DNA of 64,000 nt from Pseudomonas corrugata (GTDB lineage Bacteria > Pseudomonadota > Gammaproteobacteria > Pseudomonadales > Pseudomonadaceae): positions 1 to 64,000 of the forward strand of contig NZ_LHVK01000025.1 in NCBI RefSeq assembly GCF_001269905.1, written 5' to 3'. The notes below the pieces were generated by a model, which did no database searches, had not been told where the DNA came from, and saw nothing but the letters and a program-made list of their open reading frames with translations. Below are positions 8,023-16,715 of the stretch, one piece after another. Each line of letters opens with the position of its first letter. Positions within the stretch are counted from its first letter, which is position 1. A program made the position numbers and the translations under genes.

Positions 8023-9381
8023 ATGCCTGCGACCCGTACCTGGTTAAAAAATCCCCTTGCCGTATTCACCGCCAATAGCCTCGACGCCCGTGGCGGCCTG
8101 GTCCTGCAGGACGGCGTGATCGTCGAACTGCTGGGTGTCGGCCAGCGCCCCGCCCAACCCTGTGATCATGTCTTCGACGCCCGTGAGCATGTAATTCTTC
8201 CCGGGCTGATCAATACCCATCACCACTTCTATCAGACCCTGACCCGAGCCTGGGCACCAGTGGTGAACCAACCGCTGTTCCCGTGGCTGAAAACCCTCTA
8301 TCCGGTGTGGGCGCGGCTGACGCCGGAGAAACTCGCCCTGGCGACCAAAGTGGCCTTGGCCGAACTGCTCCTGTCGGGCTGCACCACGGCGGCCGATCAC
8401 CATTACCTGTTTCCCGAAGGCCTGGAAGATGCCATCGATGTACAGGTGCAAAGCGTGCGTGAACTGGGCATGCGAGCGATGCTGACCCGCGGTTCCATGA
8501 GCCTGGGCGAAGCCGACGGTGGCCTACCTCCGCAGCAGACCGTGCAGCAAGGCCAAGTGATTCTTGACGACAGCCAGCGGTTGATCGACCGCTACCATGA
8601 ACGCGGCGACGGTGCGCAGATCCAGATTGCCCTGGCGCCTTGCTCACCGTTCTCGGTCACCCCCGAAATCATGCAGGCCAGCGCCATCCTGGCAGATCAA
8701 CTGGATGTCCGCCTGCACACCCACCTGGCCGAAACCCTCGACGAGGAGGACTTCTGCCTGCAACGCTTCGGCCTGCGCACCGTGGATTACCTGGACAGCG
8801 TCGGCTGGCTCGGTCCGCGTACCTGGCTGGCCCACGGTATTCACTTCAATCCCGAGGAGATCACCCGACTCGGTACCGCCGGCACCGGTATCTGCCACTG
8901 CCCAAGCTCCAACATGCGCCTGGCCTCGGGCATTTGCCCCACCCTCGAACTGACCGCCGCCGGCGCACCGCTGGGCCTCGGCGTGGACGGTTCGGCCTCC
9001 AACGATGCCTCGAACATGATCCTCGAAACCCGCCAGGCGCTGTACATCCAGCGTCTGCGCTATGGTGCGCAAGCAATCACACCGGAGCGGGTGCTGGGCT
9101 GGGCAACCCAGGGCTCGGCGACATTGCTTGGGCGCAACGACATCGGCGAGTTGGCAGTCGGCAAACAGGCCGATCTGGCGCTGTTCAAGCTCGATGAACT
9201 GCGCTTCTCCGGCAGCCACGATCCGGTTTCAGCACTGTTGTTGTGCGGCGCGGATCGAGCGGATCGGGTGATGGTCGGGGGGCAATGGCGGGTCATCGAC
9301 GGTCAGGTCGAAGGCTTGGATTTGAAAGGCTTGATCGCCGATCACAGCCAGGCGGCGCGGGAATTGATCGCGGGCGTCTGA
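8023..9381 (+). CDS. 8-oxoguanine deaminase (amidohydrolase family)
   Basis: A 452-residue amidohydrolase. Metal-binding features are the N-terminal THHHFYQ segment (about 65-71), a histidine in HTHLAET (about 233), and the aspartate in GVDGSASND (about 325). The overall sequence matches the group of P. aeruginosa PA0142, which was shown to convert 8-oxoguanine to urate. Hydroxy-triazine deaminases are close relatives, so substrate assignment is by family and context. AGGAG precedes the start. An adenine deaminase 1.4 kb away supports a purine-salvage neighbourhood. Confidence 0.8.
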   Translation: MPATRTWLKNPLAVFTANSLDARGGLVLQDGVIVELLGVGQRPAQPCDHVFDAREHVILPGLINTHHHFYQTLTRAWAPVVNQPLFPWLKTLYPVWARLTPEKLALATKVALAELLLSGCTTAADHHYLFPEGLEDAIDVQVQSVRELGMRAMLTRGSMSLGEADGGLPPQQTVQQGQVILDDSQRLIDRYHERGDGAQIQIALAPCSPFSVTPEIMQASAILADQLDVRLHTHLAETLDEEDFCLQRFGLRTVDYLDSVGWLGPRTWLAHGIHFNPEEITRLGTAGTGICHCPSSNMRLASGICPTLELTAAGAPLGLGVDGSASNDASNMILETRQALYIQRLRYGAQAITPERVLGWATQGSATLLGRNDIGELAVGKQADLALFKLDELRFSGSHDPVSALLLCGADRADRVMVGGQWRVIDGQVEGLDLKGLIADHSQAARELIAGV

Positions 9382-9390
9382 TCGGATGCT

Positions 9391-9456
9391 ATCGCGGGCA
9401 AGCCTTGCTCCCACAGGTATCAGGACACATCTGTGGGAGCAAGGCTTGCCCGCGAT
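9391..9456. repeat. REPIN, second sequence type
   Basis: Inverted pair of the REP variant TGTGGGAGCAAGGCTTGCCC with a short 16 bp spacer, between the deaminase stop and the convergent antiporter gene. It may also act as an RNA hairpin at both 3' ends. Confidence 0.85.
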
Positions 9457-9462
9457 GCGCTT

Positions 9463-10554
9463 CTAAAGGCCGAGCAGCGACAACATGATGAACGTCGCAA
9501 ACAGCACGAAGTGGGTCATGCCTTCAATGGCATTGGTCTCGCCGTCGTTGAGATTGATCGCGCTGACGATCAGGGTGATGAAGATCATCACCGTTTGCAC
9601 CGGAGTCATGGCCATCTGGAAAGGCTGGCCGGTGTAAAGCGCCATGGCCTCCATCACCGGTACCGTCAGGATCACCGTCGATAGCGAGGCCCCCAGTGCG
9701 ATGTTCACCACCGACTGCATGCGGTTGGCCAGGGCGGCGCGCAGGGCGGTGAGAATCTCCGGTGCCGCGGAGATGGCCGCCACCAGAATGGCCGTGACCA
9801 CCGGCGGCGCTCCCGAGCCCTCCAGCCCCAGGTCGATGGCCTTGGACATGACTTCGGCCAGCGCACCGATCACCACCACCCCAAACACCAGCGCACCAAT
9901 GGAAAACGCCAGCCTGATAGGCTTCGGCTCGGTTTCCTCCGGCTCTTTGCGGCGTCGCTTTTCCGGGTAGCTGTAGCTGAAAAAGTAACTGTGTGGCCCC
10001 ACCTGCATACGCAGGAACAGGGTATACAGAACAAGCATCGCGCCAATGGTGAACGCCGAATACAGCTTCCAGTTCTCCCGAGGAATGAACTCCGGCACCA
10101 CCATCGACACGCCCATGGCGGTGAGGATCATCACGCTGTAGCTGCGCGCCGAATCATCGTTGTAGGCCTGCTCGCCATGCTTGAGCCCGCCCATCAACGC
10201 CGCAAGTCCGAGAATGCCGTTGATGTCGAGCATCACCGCCGAATAGATCGTATCGCGCACCAGGGTCGGCGACGCTTCGTTGCTCATCATGATCGCCAGG
10301 ATCACCACCTCGACCAACACTGCCGACAAGGTCAGGATCATGGTGCCGTAAGGATCGCCGACCTTTTCCGCCAGCAGTTCGGCGTGATGGGCCACACGCA
10401 TCGAGGCCGCGACGATGAAGCCGATCAGTGTCAGACCGCCGACCAGTGCCACCGCCCGCCCACTGCCCAACAGCCAGTGCTCCAGCGGGTAGGCGATACC
10501 TGTGGCGAGCAGGGCCAGCACCAGCAGTTTTTCTTGCTTGATCAACGTGAGCAT
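9463..10554 (-). CDS. calcium:proton antiporter (ChaA-like CaCA family)
   Basis: An inner-membrane antiporter of 363 residues with about ten or eleven hydrophobic helices in two repeats. The paired alpha-repeat motifs of the cation/Ca2+ exchanger family are visible as GTMILTLSAVLVEVVILA (first half) and ISAAPEILTALRAA (second half), with a charged loop (EKRRRKEPEETE) between. It would export Ca2+ or Na+ in exchange for H+. I chose the ATG at 10554; a GTG 21 bases upstream is an alternative. Confidence 0.85.
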   Translation of the reverse strand: MLTLIKQEKLLVLALLATGIAYPLEHWLLGSGRAVALVGGLTLIGFIVAASMRVAHHAELLAEKVGDPYGTMILTLSAVLVEVVILAIMMSNEASPTLVRDTIYSAVMLDINGILGLAALMGGLKHGEQAYNDDSARSYSVMILTAMGVSMVVPEFIPRENWKLYSAFTIGAMLVLYTLFLRMQVGPHSYFFSYSYPEKRRRKEPEETEPKPIRLAFSIGALVFGVVVIGALAEVMSKAIDLGLEGSGAPPVVTAILVAAISAAPEILTALRAALANRMQSVVNIALGASLSTVILTVPVMEAMALYTGQPFQMAMTPVQTVMIFITLIVSAINLNDGETNAIEGMTHFVLFATFIMLSLLGL

Positions 10555-10764
10555 CACAGGCCTATCATCGTGCACAGGGTATGACCTACTAGACTGTAGG
10601 GGGCCGTGAACGTTTCGTCAGGTGTGACACACCCTTATGGATCGGCGCAGGGCTCATCGCAGACAAGCCCTGCTTGCACAGTGGATCGGCCGGTCAGGTT
10701 TTTCCAGACATTGCGGCCAGCCCCTGTAGAATGCCTGCCATCGATTCACTGATGAGAAAAGCAC

Positions 10765-11718
10765 ATGTACGACTGGCTGAACGCCCTGCCCAAGGCAGAA
10801 CTGCACCTGCACCTGGAGGGTTCGCTGGAGCCCGAACTGCTGTTCGCCCTGGCCGAGCGCAACAAGATCGCCCTGCCGTGGAACGACGTCGACACCTTGC
10901 GTAAGGCCTACGCCTTCAACAATCTGCAGGAATTCCTCGACCTGTATTACCAGGGTGCCGACGTGTTGCGCACCTCCCAGGATTTCTACGACCTGACCTG
11001 GGCCTACCTGTTGCGTTGCAAGGCGCAGAACGTGATCCACACCGAACCGTTCTTCGATCCCCAGACCCATACCGACCGTGGCATTGCGTTCGAAGTGGTC
11101 CTCAACGGCATCGCCTCCGCCCTCAAGGACGGTGAACAGCAACTGGGCATCACTAGCGGTCTGATCCTGAGTTTCCTGCGCCACCTGAGCGAAGAACAGG
11201 CCGAGAAGACCCTCGACCAGGCGCTGCCGTTCCGCGATGCCTTTGTCGCCGTCGGCCTGGACAGTTCGGAAATGGGCCATCCGCCCAGCAAGTTCCAGCG
11301 GGTGTTCGACCGGGCCCGCAACGAAGGCTTCCTGACCGTCGCCCACGCCGGCGAAGAAGGTCCACCCGAATACATCTGGGAAGCCCTGGACCTGCTGAAG
11401 ATCCAGCGCATCGACCACGGCGTCCGGGCCATCGAAGACGAACGGCTGATGCAGCGGATCATCGACGAGCAGATTCCGTTGACGGTATGCCCGTTGTCCA
11501 ACACCAAACTGTGCGTGTTCGACGACATGTCGCAGCACAACATCCTCGACATGCTCGAACGCGGCGTGAAGGTGACGGTGAACTCCGATGATCCGGCGTA
11601 TTTCGGCGGCTACGTCACCGAAAACTTCCACGCCCTGCACACCCACTTGGGCATGACCCAGGACCAGGCCAGGCGCCTGGCCCAGAACAGCTTGGATGCG
11701 CGGTTGGTGAAGCCTTAG
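10765..11718 (+). CDS. adenine deaminase (adenosine deaminase superfamily)
   Basis: A 317-residue zinc hydrolase converting adenine to hypoxanthine. The zinc ligands are visible in ELHLHLEGS (about 12-20), HAGEEGP (about 194) and NSDDPAYFGG (about 273-282). It belongs to the short Add-like group of which P. aeruginosa PA0148 has been shown to prefer adenine over adenosine. Together with the 8-oxoguanine deaminase nearby it suggests purine salvage. It stands alone, with a REPIN after its stop. Confidence 0.88.
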   Translation: MYDWLNALPKAELHLHLEGSLEPELLFALAERNKIALPWNDVDTLRKAYAFNNLQEFLDLYYQGADVLRTSQDFYDLTWAYLLRCKAQNVIHTEPFFDPQTHTDRGIAFEVVLNGIASALKDGEQQLGITSGLILSFLRHLSEEQAEKTLDQALPFRDAFVAVGLDSSEMGHPPSKFQRVFDRARNEGFLTVAHAGEEGPPEYIWEALDLLKIQRIDHGVRAIEDERLMQRIIDEQIPLTVCPLSNTKLCVFDDMSQHNILDMLERGVKVTVNSDDPAYFGGYVTENFHALHTHLGMTQDQARRLAQNSLDARLVKP

Positions 11719-11735
11719 CTTTCATCAACTATCCC

Positions 11736-11824
11736 TGTGGGAGCGAGCCTGCTCGCGATTTCGGTATGTCAGTGAGACAAGTGTCCACCGACCCACCACT
11801 ATCGCGAGCAGGCTCGCTCCCACA
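11736..11824. repeat. REPIN
   Basis: Inverted REP pair (TGTGGGAGCGAGCCTGCTCG type) between the convergent adenine deaminase and MFS transporter genes. Confidence 0.9.
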
Positions 11825-11836
11825 AGGGGATGGTGT

Positions 11837-13216
11837 TTAACCGCCCACGCCTTCGCTCAACTCCTCCAGCGTCTTGCCCCGCGTCTCCATCCCAAACAAC
11901 CAGACCACACCCGCCGCCACCGCGAAGCACAGCGCGCCCAGGCCGAACACCCCACCTTGCCCGGTAATGGGAAATACCAGCCCGGTCACCAATGGCCCCA
12001 GCAACGAACCAATGCGACCAATCGCCGAGGCGAAACCCGAGCCCGTTGCCCGTGCCGAGGTCGGGTACAGTTCCGGGGTGTAGGTGTAGAGCACAGCCCA
12101 CATGCCGAACAGGAAGAACTGCATCAGCAATCCACTACCGATCAACAGTCCGACATTGCCGCCGAACACCGCACTCTGCCCATAAAGAAAGGCCATCGCC
12201 CCACCGCCCAACAAGGTGATGACACACACCGGCTTACGCCCCCAGCGTTCCACCAGCCAGGCAGCCATCAGGAAACCGGGAATCCCGCCCAGCGAAATCA
12301 ACACGGTGTAATACACCGACTGGGTCACGGCAAATCCCGACTGTTGCAACAACGCGCTGAGCCAGGATGTCAGCCCGTAGAACCCGAGCAAGGCAAAGAA
12401 CCAGACGCTCCAGATCATCATCGTGCGTTGGCGATACAGCGGTGACCAGATCTGCGCCAGCGCCGAAAAGAAAGTGCCCGGCGTACTCGCCAACCTCGGC
12501 AGGCGAACCGGCTCCGGCAAATCCCGGCTACCCAGCGAAGCCCGGACCTTGTCTTCGATCCGGCACAACACGGCATCCGCCTCGTCATCCCGCCCGGCCT
12601 GCTCCAGCCAACGCGGCGACTCGGGGATGAAGAAACGAATCGCCAGGACAAAAACCGCCGGCACAGCCAGGACCAGGAAGATGTCCCGCCAGCCGACTAC
12701 CGGCAGCAGGAAGTACGACAGCACGCCCGCCGCGACGAAGCCCAGCGGCCAGAAGCCGTCCATCAGGGCGATGTAACGGCCCCGGTGCTTGGCCGGGATC
12801 AGTTCCGAGAGCATCGACTGGGCAATCGGGAACTCCATGCCCATGCCGATACCCAGCAGGACGCGAAACAGCGTCAGTGTCTCGACGTCCTGGGCCGTCG
12901 AACACAGATAACTGGCGATCCCCCACAGCACGATGCTCCATTGGAACACCGGTTTACGTCCGAACCGATCCGCCAGCATGCCCGACAGCGAAGCGCCCAC
13001 CACCATGCCGAAAAAGCTGGAGCTGGCCAGCAGACCTGCCTGGGCCGTGCTCAGGCCAAACTCGGTTTTGATCGAGCCGAGCAGGAACGTCATCATCGCC
13101 AAGTCCATGGAGTCGAAGAAGAACGCCAAGGCAATAATGATGAAGATGATTCGGTGATAGCCGCTGATGGGCAGTCGCTCCAGACGTTCTGCCGCGCTGT
13201 ACCCGTGATTGTCCAT
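11837..13216 (-). CDS. MFS transporter, sugar/aromatic-acid porter type
   Basis: A 459-residue major facilitator protein with about 12 membrane helices. Motif A appears as GMLADRFGRKPV (about 80-91) and its second copy as WLVERWGRKPV (about 320-330). PESPRWLEQ after helix 6 is typical of the sugar-porter branch, which also includes nicotinate (NiaP) and aromatic-acid carriers. The substrate cannot be told from the sequence. A GGGGGAT Shine-Dalgarno precedes the ATG. Confidence 0.85.
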   Translation of the reverse strand: MDNHGYSAAERLERLPISGYHRIIFIIIALAFFFDSMDLAMMTFLLGSIKTEFGLSTAQAGLLASSSFFGMVVGASLSGMLADRFGRKPVFQWSIVLWGIASYLCSTAQDVETLTLFRVLLGIGMGMEFPIAQSMLSELIPAKHRGRYIALMDGFWPLGFVAAGVLSYFLLPVVGWRDIFLVLAVPAVFVLAIRFFIPESPRWLEQAGRDDEADAVLCRIEDKVRASLGSRDLPEPVRLPRLASTPGTFFSALAQIWSPLYRQRTMMIWSVWFFALLGFYGLTSWLSALLQQSGFAVTQSVYYTVLISLGGIPGFLMAAWLVERWGRKPVCVITLLGGGAMAFLYGQSAVFGGNVGLLIGSGLLMQFFLFGMWAVLYTYTPELYPTSARATGSGFASAIGRIGSLLGPLVTGLVFPITGQGGVFGLGALCFAVAAGVVWLFGMETRGKTLEELSEGVGG

Positions 13217-13302
13217 GGTGCATCCCCCAGTCCGATAGATTCCCGGGCGAGTGTGCGCGAACCTTTCAGGTGGCTATTGCTGAATGCGACCTGTCGACAG
13301 GC

Positions 13303-14037
13303 CTAGAGCGCCATTTCCAACGTATCCTGCCTGGCGAACCGATGGATTTCCTGCTGGCCGAGCACCGTCACCTGCAAGGCTCGCGAGTCATTGGGCAGGC
13401 TCAGCCAGCCGGATTGCATGAACAGTTGCAGCAACGCAGCCCCCAGCGCGCCCCCCAGGTGCGGTCGACGTTCGCTCCAGTCCGGGCAGGCGCAGGCGAT
13501 GCGGGCATTGCGATGGGCCAGGGCCTGGATGAACAGCCCATGCCCGGCCAACTGGCTCGCGCCTTTGTGGGTGACGATCACCCGTTGCTCGCATTGCTCG
13601 ATCCACCCAGCGTCCAGCAGGCGCTGGTACAGATCGGCCGCCAGGGTGCCGCCAAGATGATCATCGCAAAGCCGGGCCCGCAACAACGAGGCGGGAGCCG
13701 ACGGCACTTTGTTCGATATGACGCCGCGTTTGAAGACATCCGGGATCTGCCGTGGCGCACTGGCCAGGGTCGCGCTGGCCAGCGCTTCGACAGCCGCACC
13801 GATCTCCGGCGCGGCCAGGCGGAAAAACCGTTTGCGTCCCCTGGCTTCCACTTTCAACAGGCCACCGGCGGACAAGCGTCCCAGATGGGCGCTGGCCGAG
13901 GACGGCGATAACCCGGCCAGCAAGGCCAGCTCTTCGGCCTGCCGGGCCGTGCCGTCCATCAAGGCCCACATCATTGCGCTGCGCTTGGGGTCGGCCAGCA
14001 GCGTGGCGATCTGGCTGATGCAAGGTGCATGTTCCAT
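13303..14037 (-). CDS. ArsR-type winged-helix transcriptional regulator
   Basis: A 244-residue regulator. The N-terminal ArsR-like winged helix spans about residues 8-75 (IATLLADPKRSAMMWAL, then LAGLSPSSASAHLGRL). The longer C-terminal part contains CACPDWSERRPHLGGALGAA and has no obvious metal site from the ArsR metalloregulators. AGGGAG lies upstream of the ATG. It is 86 bp upstream of the MFS gene on the same strand, so it may control or be cotranscribed with it. Confidence 0.8.
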   Translation of the reverse strand: MEHAPCISQIATLLADPKRSAMMWALMDGTARQAEELALLAGLSPSSASAHLGRLSAGGLLKVEARGRKRFFRLAAPEIGAAVEALASATLASAPRQIPDVFKRGVISNKVPSAPASLLRARLCDDHLGGTLAADLYQRLLDAGWIEQCEQRVIVTHKGASQLAGHGLFIQALAHRNARIACACPDWSERRPHLGGALGAALLQLFMQSGWLSLPNDSRALQVTVLGQQEIHRFARQDTLEMAL

Positions 14038-14303
14038 GTATTCACTCCCTGTTGAATCATTCGTCTACTGCCCTTGGGCATAGTCACCCGTCATGAGGCG
14101 CCGCCCAAAAGCGGCTCGACCACCGGAACGGGCAGCATCGATGCATCGACGGGCCAGTGGGCTTCAAGCCGGTCTTGCAGCCGTGAGCGATGCCGCGCCG
14201 ATTCAGGCGGTCGCTAGTATAAGCGGGCAGGTCAAGCTTTCCTGTCCTCCGGAAACCTTTGGAGGCGATTGTTCGTGAGGGAAAATTCTCTATTTACCCG
14301 CGA
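14038..14303. other. 266 bp gap with no recognised feature
   Basis: A GC-rich stretch between the ArsR gene start and the LysR gene stop. A short open frame on the plus strand has no homology I recognise and no good start signal. I see no clear hairpin terminator or REP element. Confidence 0.4.
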
Positions 14304-15233
14304 CTATTGGCCGACTGTCGTCGAAAGGGGAAATTGCGCCGTCAATTCGTTACAACGGGCCTGGAGCATCTCCCGCAACAGCTTGACGGGCTTGCTCAAC
14401 TGCGCCCGATGAGCGCACAACAGATTGAGCGGCGCTCGCTCGCAGTGCAGGTGCGGCAAAAGGATCTTCAAACGTCCGGCCAGCACATCGGTCGACACGT
14501 CCATCCACGACTTGTAGGCAATTCCCGCACCGGCCACTGCCCAGCGCCGCACCACATCGGCATCGTCACTGAAGCGGTCACCGCTGACGGTGAGGCTCAC
14601 TTCCCGCTTGCCGTCATGAAAGCACCAGCGGTCATGAATCCGGGTGCCGAGCATGTACAAGAGGCAATTGTGTTGGGCCAGTTGCTCAAGCTGAAGGGGT
14701 TCGCCATGACGGGCCAGATAGTCCGGCGAGGCACACAACACCCGGCGGTTGTGCGCCGCGACAGGCAAGGCCACCAGGCTCGAATCCTCCGGATCGCCGT
14801 AACGCAGCGCGATATCCACCGGCTGCTTGAACAAGTCGGCAATGCGGTCGCCCAACAACAGTCGAACCGTAAGCCTGGGGTGCTCACGCTGGAACTCATC
14901 CAGCCAGGGCAGCAGCAGGTTGCGCCCCAGGTCCGACGGCGCCGATAACTGCAAGACACCGCTGACCTGGTCCTGGCCACGGGTCAACAGCCGTCGCCCC
15001 TCATCCAGGCTGCCCAGCGCCGCCCGGGCATATTCGAGAAAGCCTTCACCCTCGGCAGTGAGGCGCAGGCTGCGGGTGGAGCGCGCCAGCAGTCGAGCCC
15101 CGAGGTGCTGCTCGATCCGTTTCAACGCGGCACTGGCCACTGCCGCCGACAGATCCATACCCCTGGCAGCGGCAGAAAGACTGCCCAGATCCGCCGCCCG
15201 GACAAACAGCTGCAGGTCATCGAATCGAAGCAT
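14304..15233 (-). CDS. LysR-family regulator
   Basis: A 309-residue LysR-type regulator of the CrgA/DmlR-like kind. The N-terminal helix-turn-helix is LQLFVRAADLGSLSAAARG followed by AAVASAALKRIEQHLG. The effector domain follows from about residue 90. It is divergent from an alcohol dehydrogenase-like gene across a 113 bp AT-rich gap, which usually means it controls that gene. Confidence 0.87.
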   Translation of the reverse strand: MLRFDDLQLFVRAADLGSLSAAARGMDLSAAVASAALKRIEQHLGARLLARSTRSLRLTAEGEGFLEYARAALGSLDEGRRLLTRGQDQVSGVLQLSAPSDLGRNLLLPWLDEFQREHPRLTVRLLLGDRIADLFKQPVDIALRYGDPEDSSLVALPVAAHNRRVLCASPDYLARHGEPLQLEQLAQHNCLLYMLGTRIHDRWCFHDGKREVSLTVSGDRFSDDADVVRRWAVAGAGIAYKSWMDVSTDVLAGRLKILLPHLHCERAPLNLLCAHRAQLSKPVKLLREMLQARCNELTAQFPLSTTVGQ

Positions 15234-15346
15234 GGCGACTCCATTATCAAAAAAATATTGAAAGAGCCTGTTCTTTTAGCCGGTTTTATCGCGTTGATAA
15301 ATAGCTAACCATGGGCGCCATCGAACCCAGCTCACGGAGCCGCTTC

Positions 15347-16360
15347 ATGAAAGCCATTGCTTACTACCATTCGTTGCCGATCACCGACCCGCAATCGCTC
15401 CAGGATATCGAGTTGCCGGAGCCCGTCGCCGGCCCCCGGGACCTGCTGGTTGAAGTCAAAGCCATTTCGGTCAATCCGGTGGACACCAAAGTCCGTCAGA
15501 ACGTCCAGCCCGAAGGCGGCGCCGCCAAGGTGTTGGGTTGGGATGTGGCCGGCGTGGTCAAGGCCGTGGGCAGCGAAGTCTCCCTGTTCAAGGCCGGTGA
15601 CAAGGTGTTCTATGCCGGCTCCATTGCGCGCGCGGGTGGCAACAGCGAACTGCATGTCGTGGATGAGCGTATTGTCGGCCAGATGCCCAAGACCCTCGGC
15701 TTCGCCGAAGCGGCCGCATTGCCACTGACCGCCATTACCGCCTGGGAGCTGTTGTTCGAGCGGCTGCAGATCCAGGAAAGCCAGGACGCTTCGGACCAGA
15801 GCCTGTTGATCGTCGGCGCCGCCGGCGGCGTGGGCTCGATCTTGACCCAATTGGCCAGCCAGCTCACCGCGCTGAAAGTCATCGGCACCGCTTCCCGTCC
15901 GCAGACGCAGGATTGGGTACGGGATCTGGGCGCCGACTTGGTGATCGACCACAGCCAACCACTGAGCGTGGTCATGAAAGAAGCAGGCCAGCCCCAGGTC
16001 ACCCACGTCGCCAGCCTGACCCAGACCGACCAGCATCTGGACCAGTTGGTCGAAGCACTGGCGCCCCAGGGCAAACTGGCATTGATCGATGATCCCAAGT
16101 CCTTGGACGTGAGCAAGCTCAAGCGCAAGAGCCTGTCCCTGCATTGGGAGTTCATGTACACCCGCTCGCTGTTCGAGACGGCCGACATGATCGAACAACA
16201 CCACCTGCTCAACCGTGTTGCCGGACTGATCGACGCCGGCACCTTGAAGACCACTGTCGGCGAGCATTTCGGCACCATCAACGCCGAGAATCTGCGCCGG
16301 GCTCACGCGCTGCTGGAAAGTGGGAAAGCCAAGGGCAAGATCGTGCTTGAAGGTTTCTGA
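15347..16360 (+). CDS. zinc-type alcohol dehydrogenase family / quinone oxidoreductase-like protein
   Basis: A 337-residue medium-chain dehydrogenase/reductase. The GroES-like N-terminal domain (PRDLLVEVKAISVNPVDTK) precedes a Rossmann domain with VGAAGGVGSILTQLA at about 158-172. The classical zinc-binding cysteines are absent, so it is more like the zeta-crystallin/quinone oxidoreductase branch that works with NADPH alone. The ATG at 15347 is preceded by CGGAG; an in-frame ATG 36 bases upstream adds a non-conserved tail. It is the probable target of the divergent LysR protein. Confidence 0.85.
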   Translation: MKAIAYYHSLPITDPQSLQDIELPEPVAGPRDLLVEVKAISVNPVDTKVRQNVQPEGGAAKVLGWDVAGVVKAVGSEVSLFKAGDKVFYAGSIARAGGNSELHVVDERIVGQMPKTLGFAEAAALPLTAITAWELLFERLQIQESQDASDQSLLIVGAAGGVGSILTQLASQLTALKVIGTASRPQTQDWVRDLGADLVIDHSQPLSVVMKEAGQPQVTHVASLTQTDQHLDQLVEALAPQGKLALIDDPKSLDVSKLKRKSLSLHWEFMYTRSLFETADMIEQHHLLNRVAGLIDAGTLKTTVGEHFGTINAENLRRAHALLESGKAKGKIVLEGF

Positions 16361-16392
16361 CCGCCTGGCACTCAGGCTCAAGGCAGATGACC

Positions 16393-16422
16393 TGTGGCGA
16401 GGGGACTTATCCCCTCGCCACA
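16393..16422. repeat. inverted repeat, TGTGGCGAGGGG type
   Basis: A short, nearly perfect palindrome (TGTGGCGAGGGGA, then TCCCCTCGCCACA, with a 4-base loop). The same arm sequence appears near the DUF6124 genes at 31.9-33.5 kb, so it is a different REP-like family from the TGTGGGAGCGAG REPINs. It may help terminate the dehydrogenase transcript. Confidence 0.8.
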
Positions 16423-16543
16423 ATGGTTACTTGAAAAAGATTGAACCGTCAGTCCGAGAACTGACCATTGTCACAATTGCGATCGCATTCGGGTCTACAC
16501 TCGAGGCCTTTGCAACGCAGTCTTTTACGTGAGGAGGTCAGCA

Positions 16544-16714
16544 ATGAAGATCCTGATAAAAGAAGTGGCAAAATCCCAATGGCAAGTGCGTCTTGACCAG
16601 CACGCCGTCACCTTCCGTACCGAGGCCGAAGCCAAAGCCTTCGCTACCACGCTGCAAGCGCGCATCCATGCGCCGCACCACTTCCCCGAACAGCAACAAC
16701 GCGCGGCCTGCTGA
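16544..16714 (+). CDS. small conserved protein, unknown function
   Basis: A 56-residue basic protein starting MKILIKEVAKSQWQVRLD with a strong Shine-Dalgarno (GAGGAGG, 7 bp from the ATG). The layout, a short beta-hairpin (WQVRLDQHAVTF) followed by an Ala/Glu-rich helix (RTEAEAKAFATTLQARI), recalls the DUF2188 type of small proteins, but I cannot confirm membership. No membrane segment or signal peptide is seen. The convergent exporter gene ends 2 bp after its stop. Confidence 0.65.
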   Translation: MKILIKEVAKSQWQVRLDQHAVTFRTEAEAKAFATTLQARIHAPHHFPEQQQRAAC

Positions 16715-16715
16715 A

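Noticed and set aside
14093..14278. A 61-codon open frame in the gap before the LysR gene
   Set aside because: No good start signal, no homology that I recognise, and biased composition typical of a GC-rich shadow.
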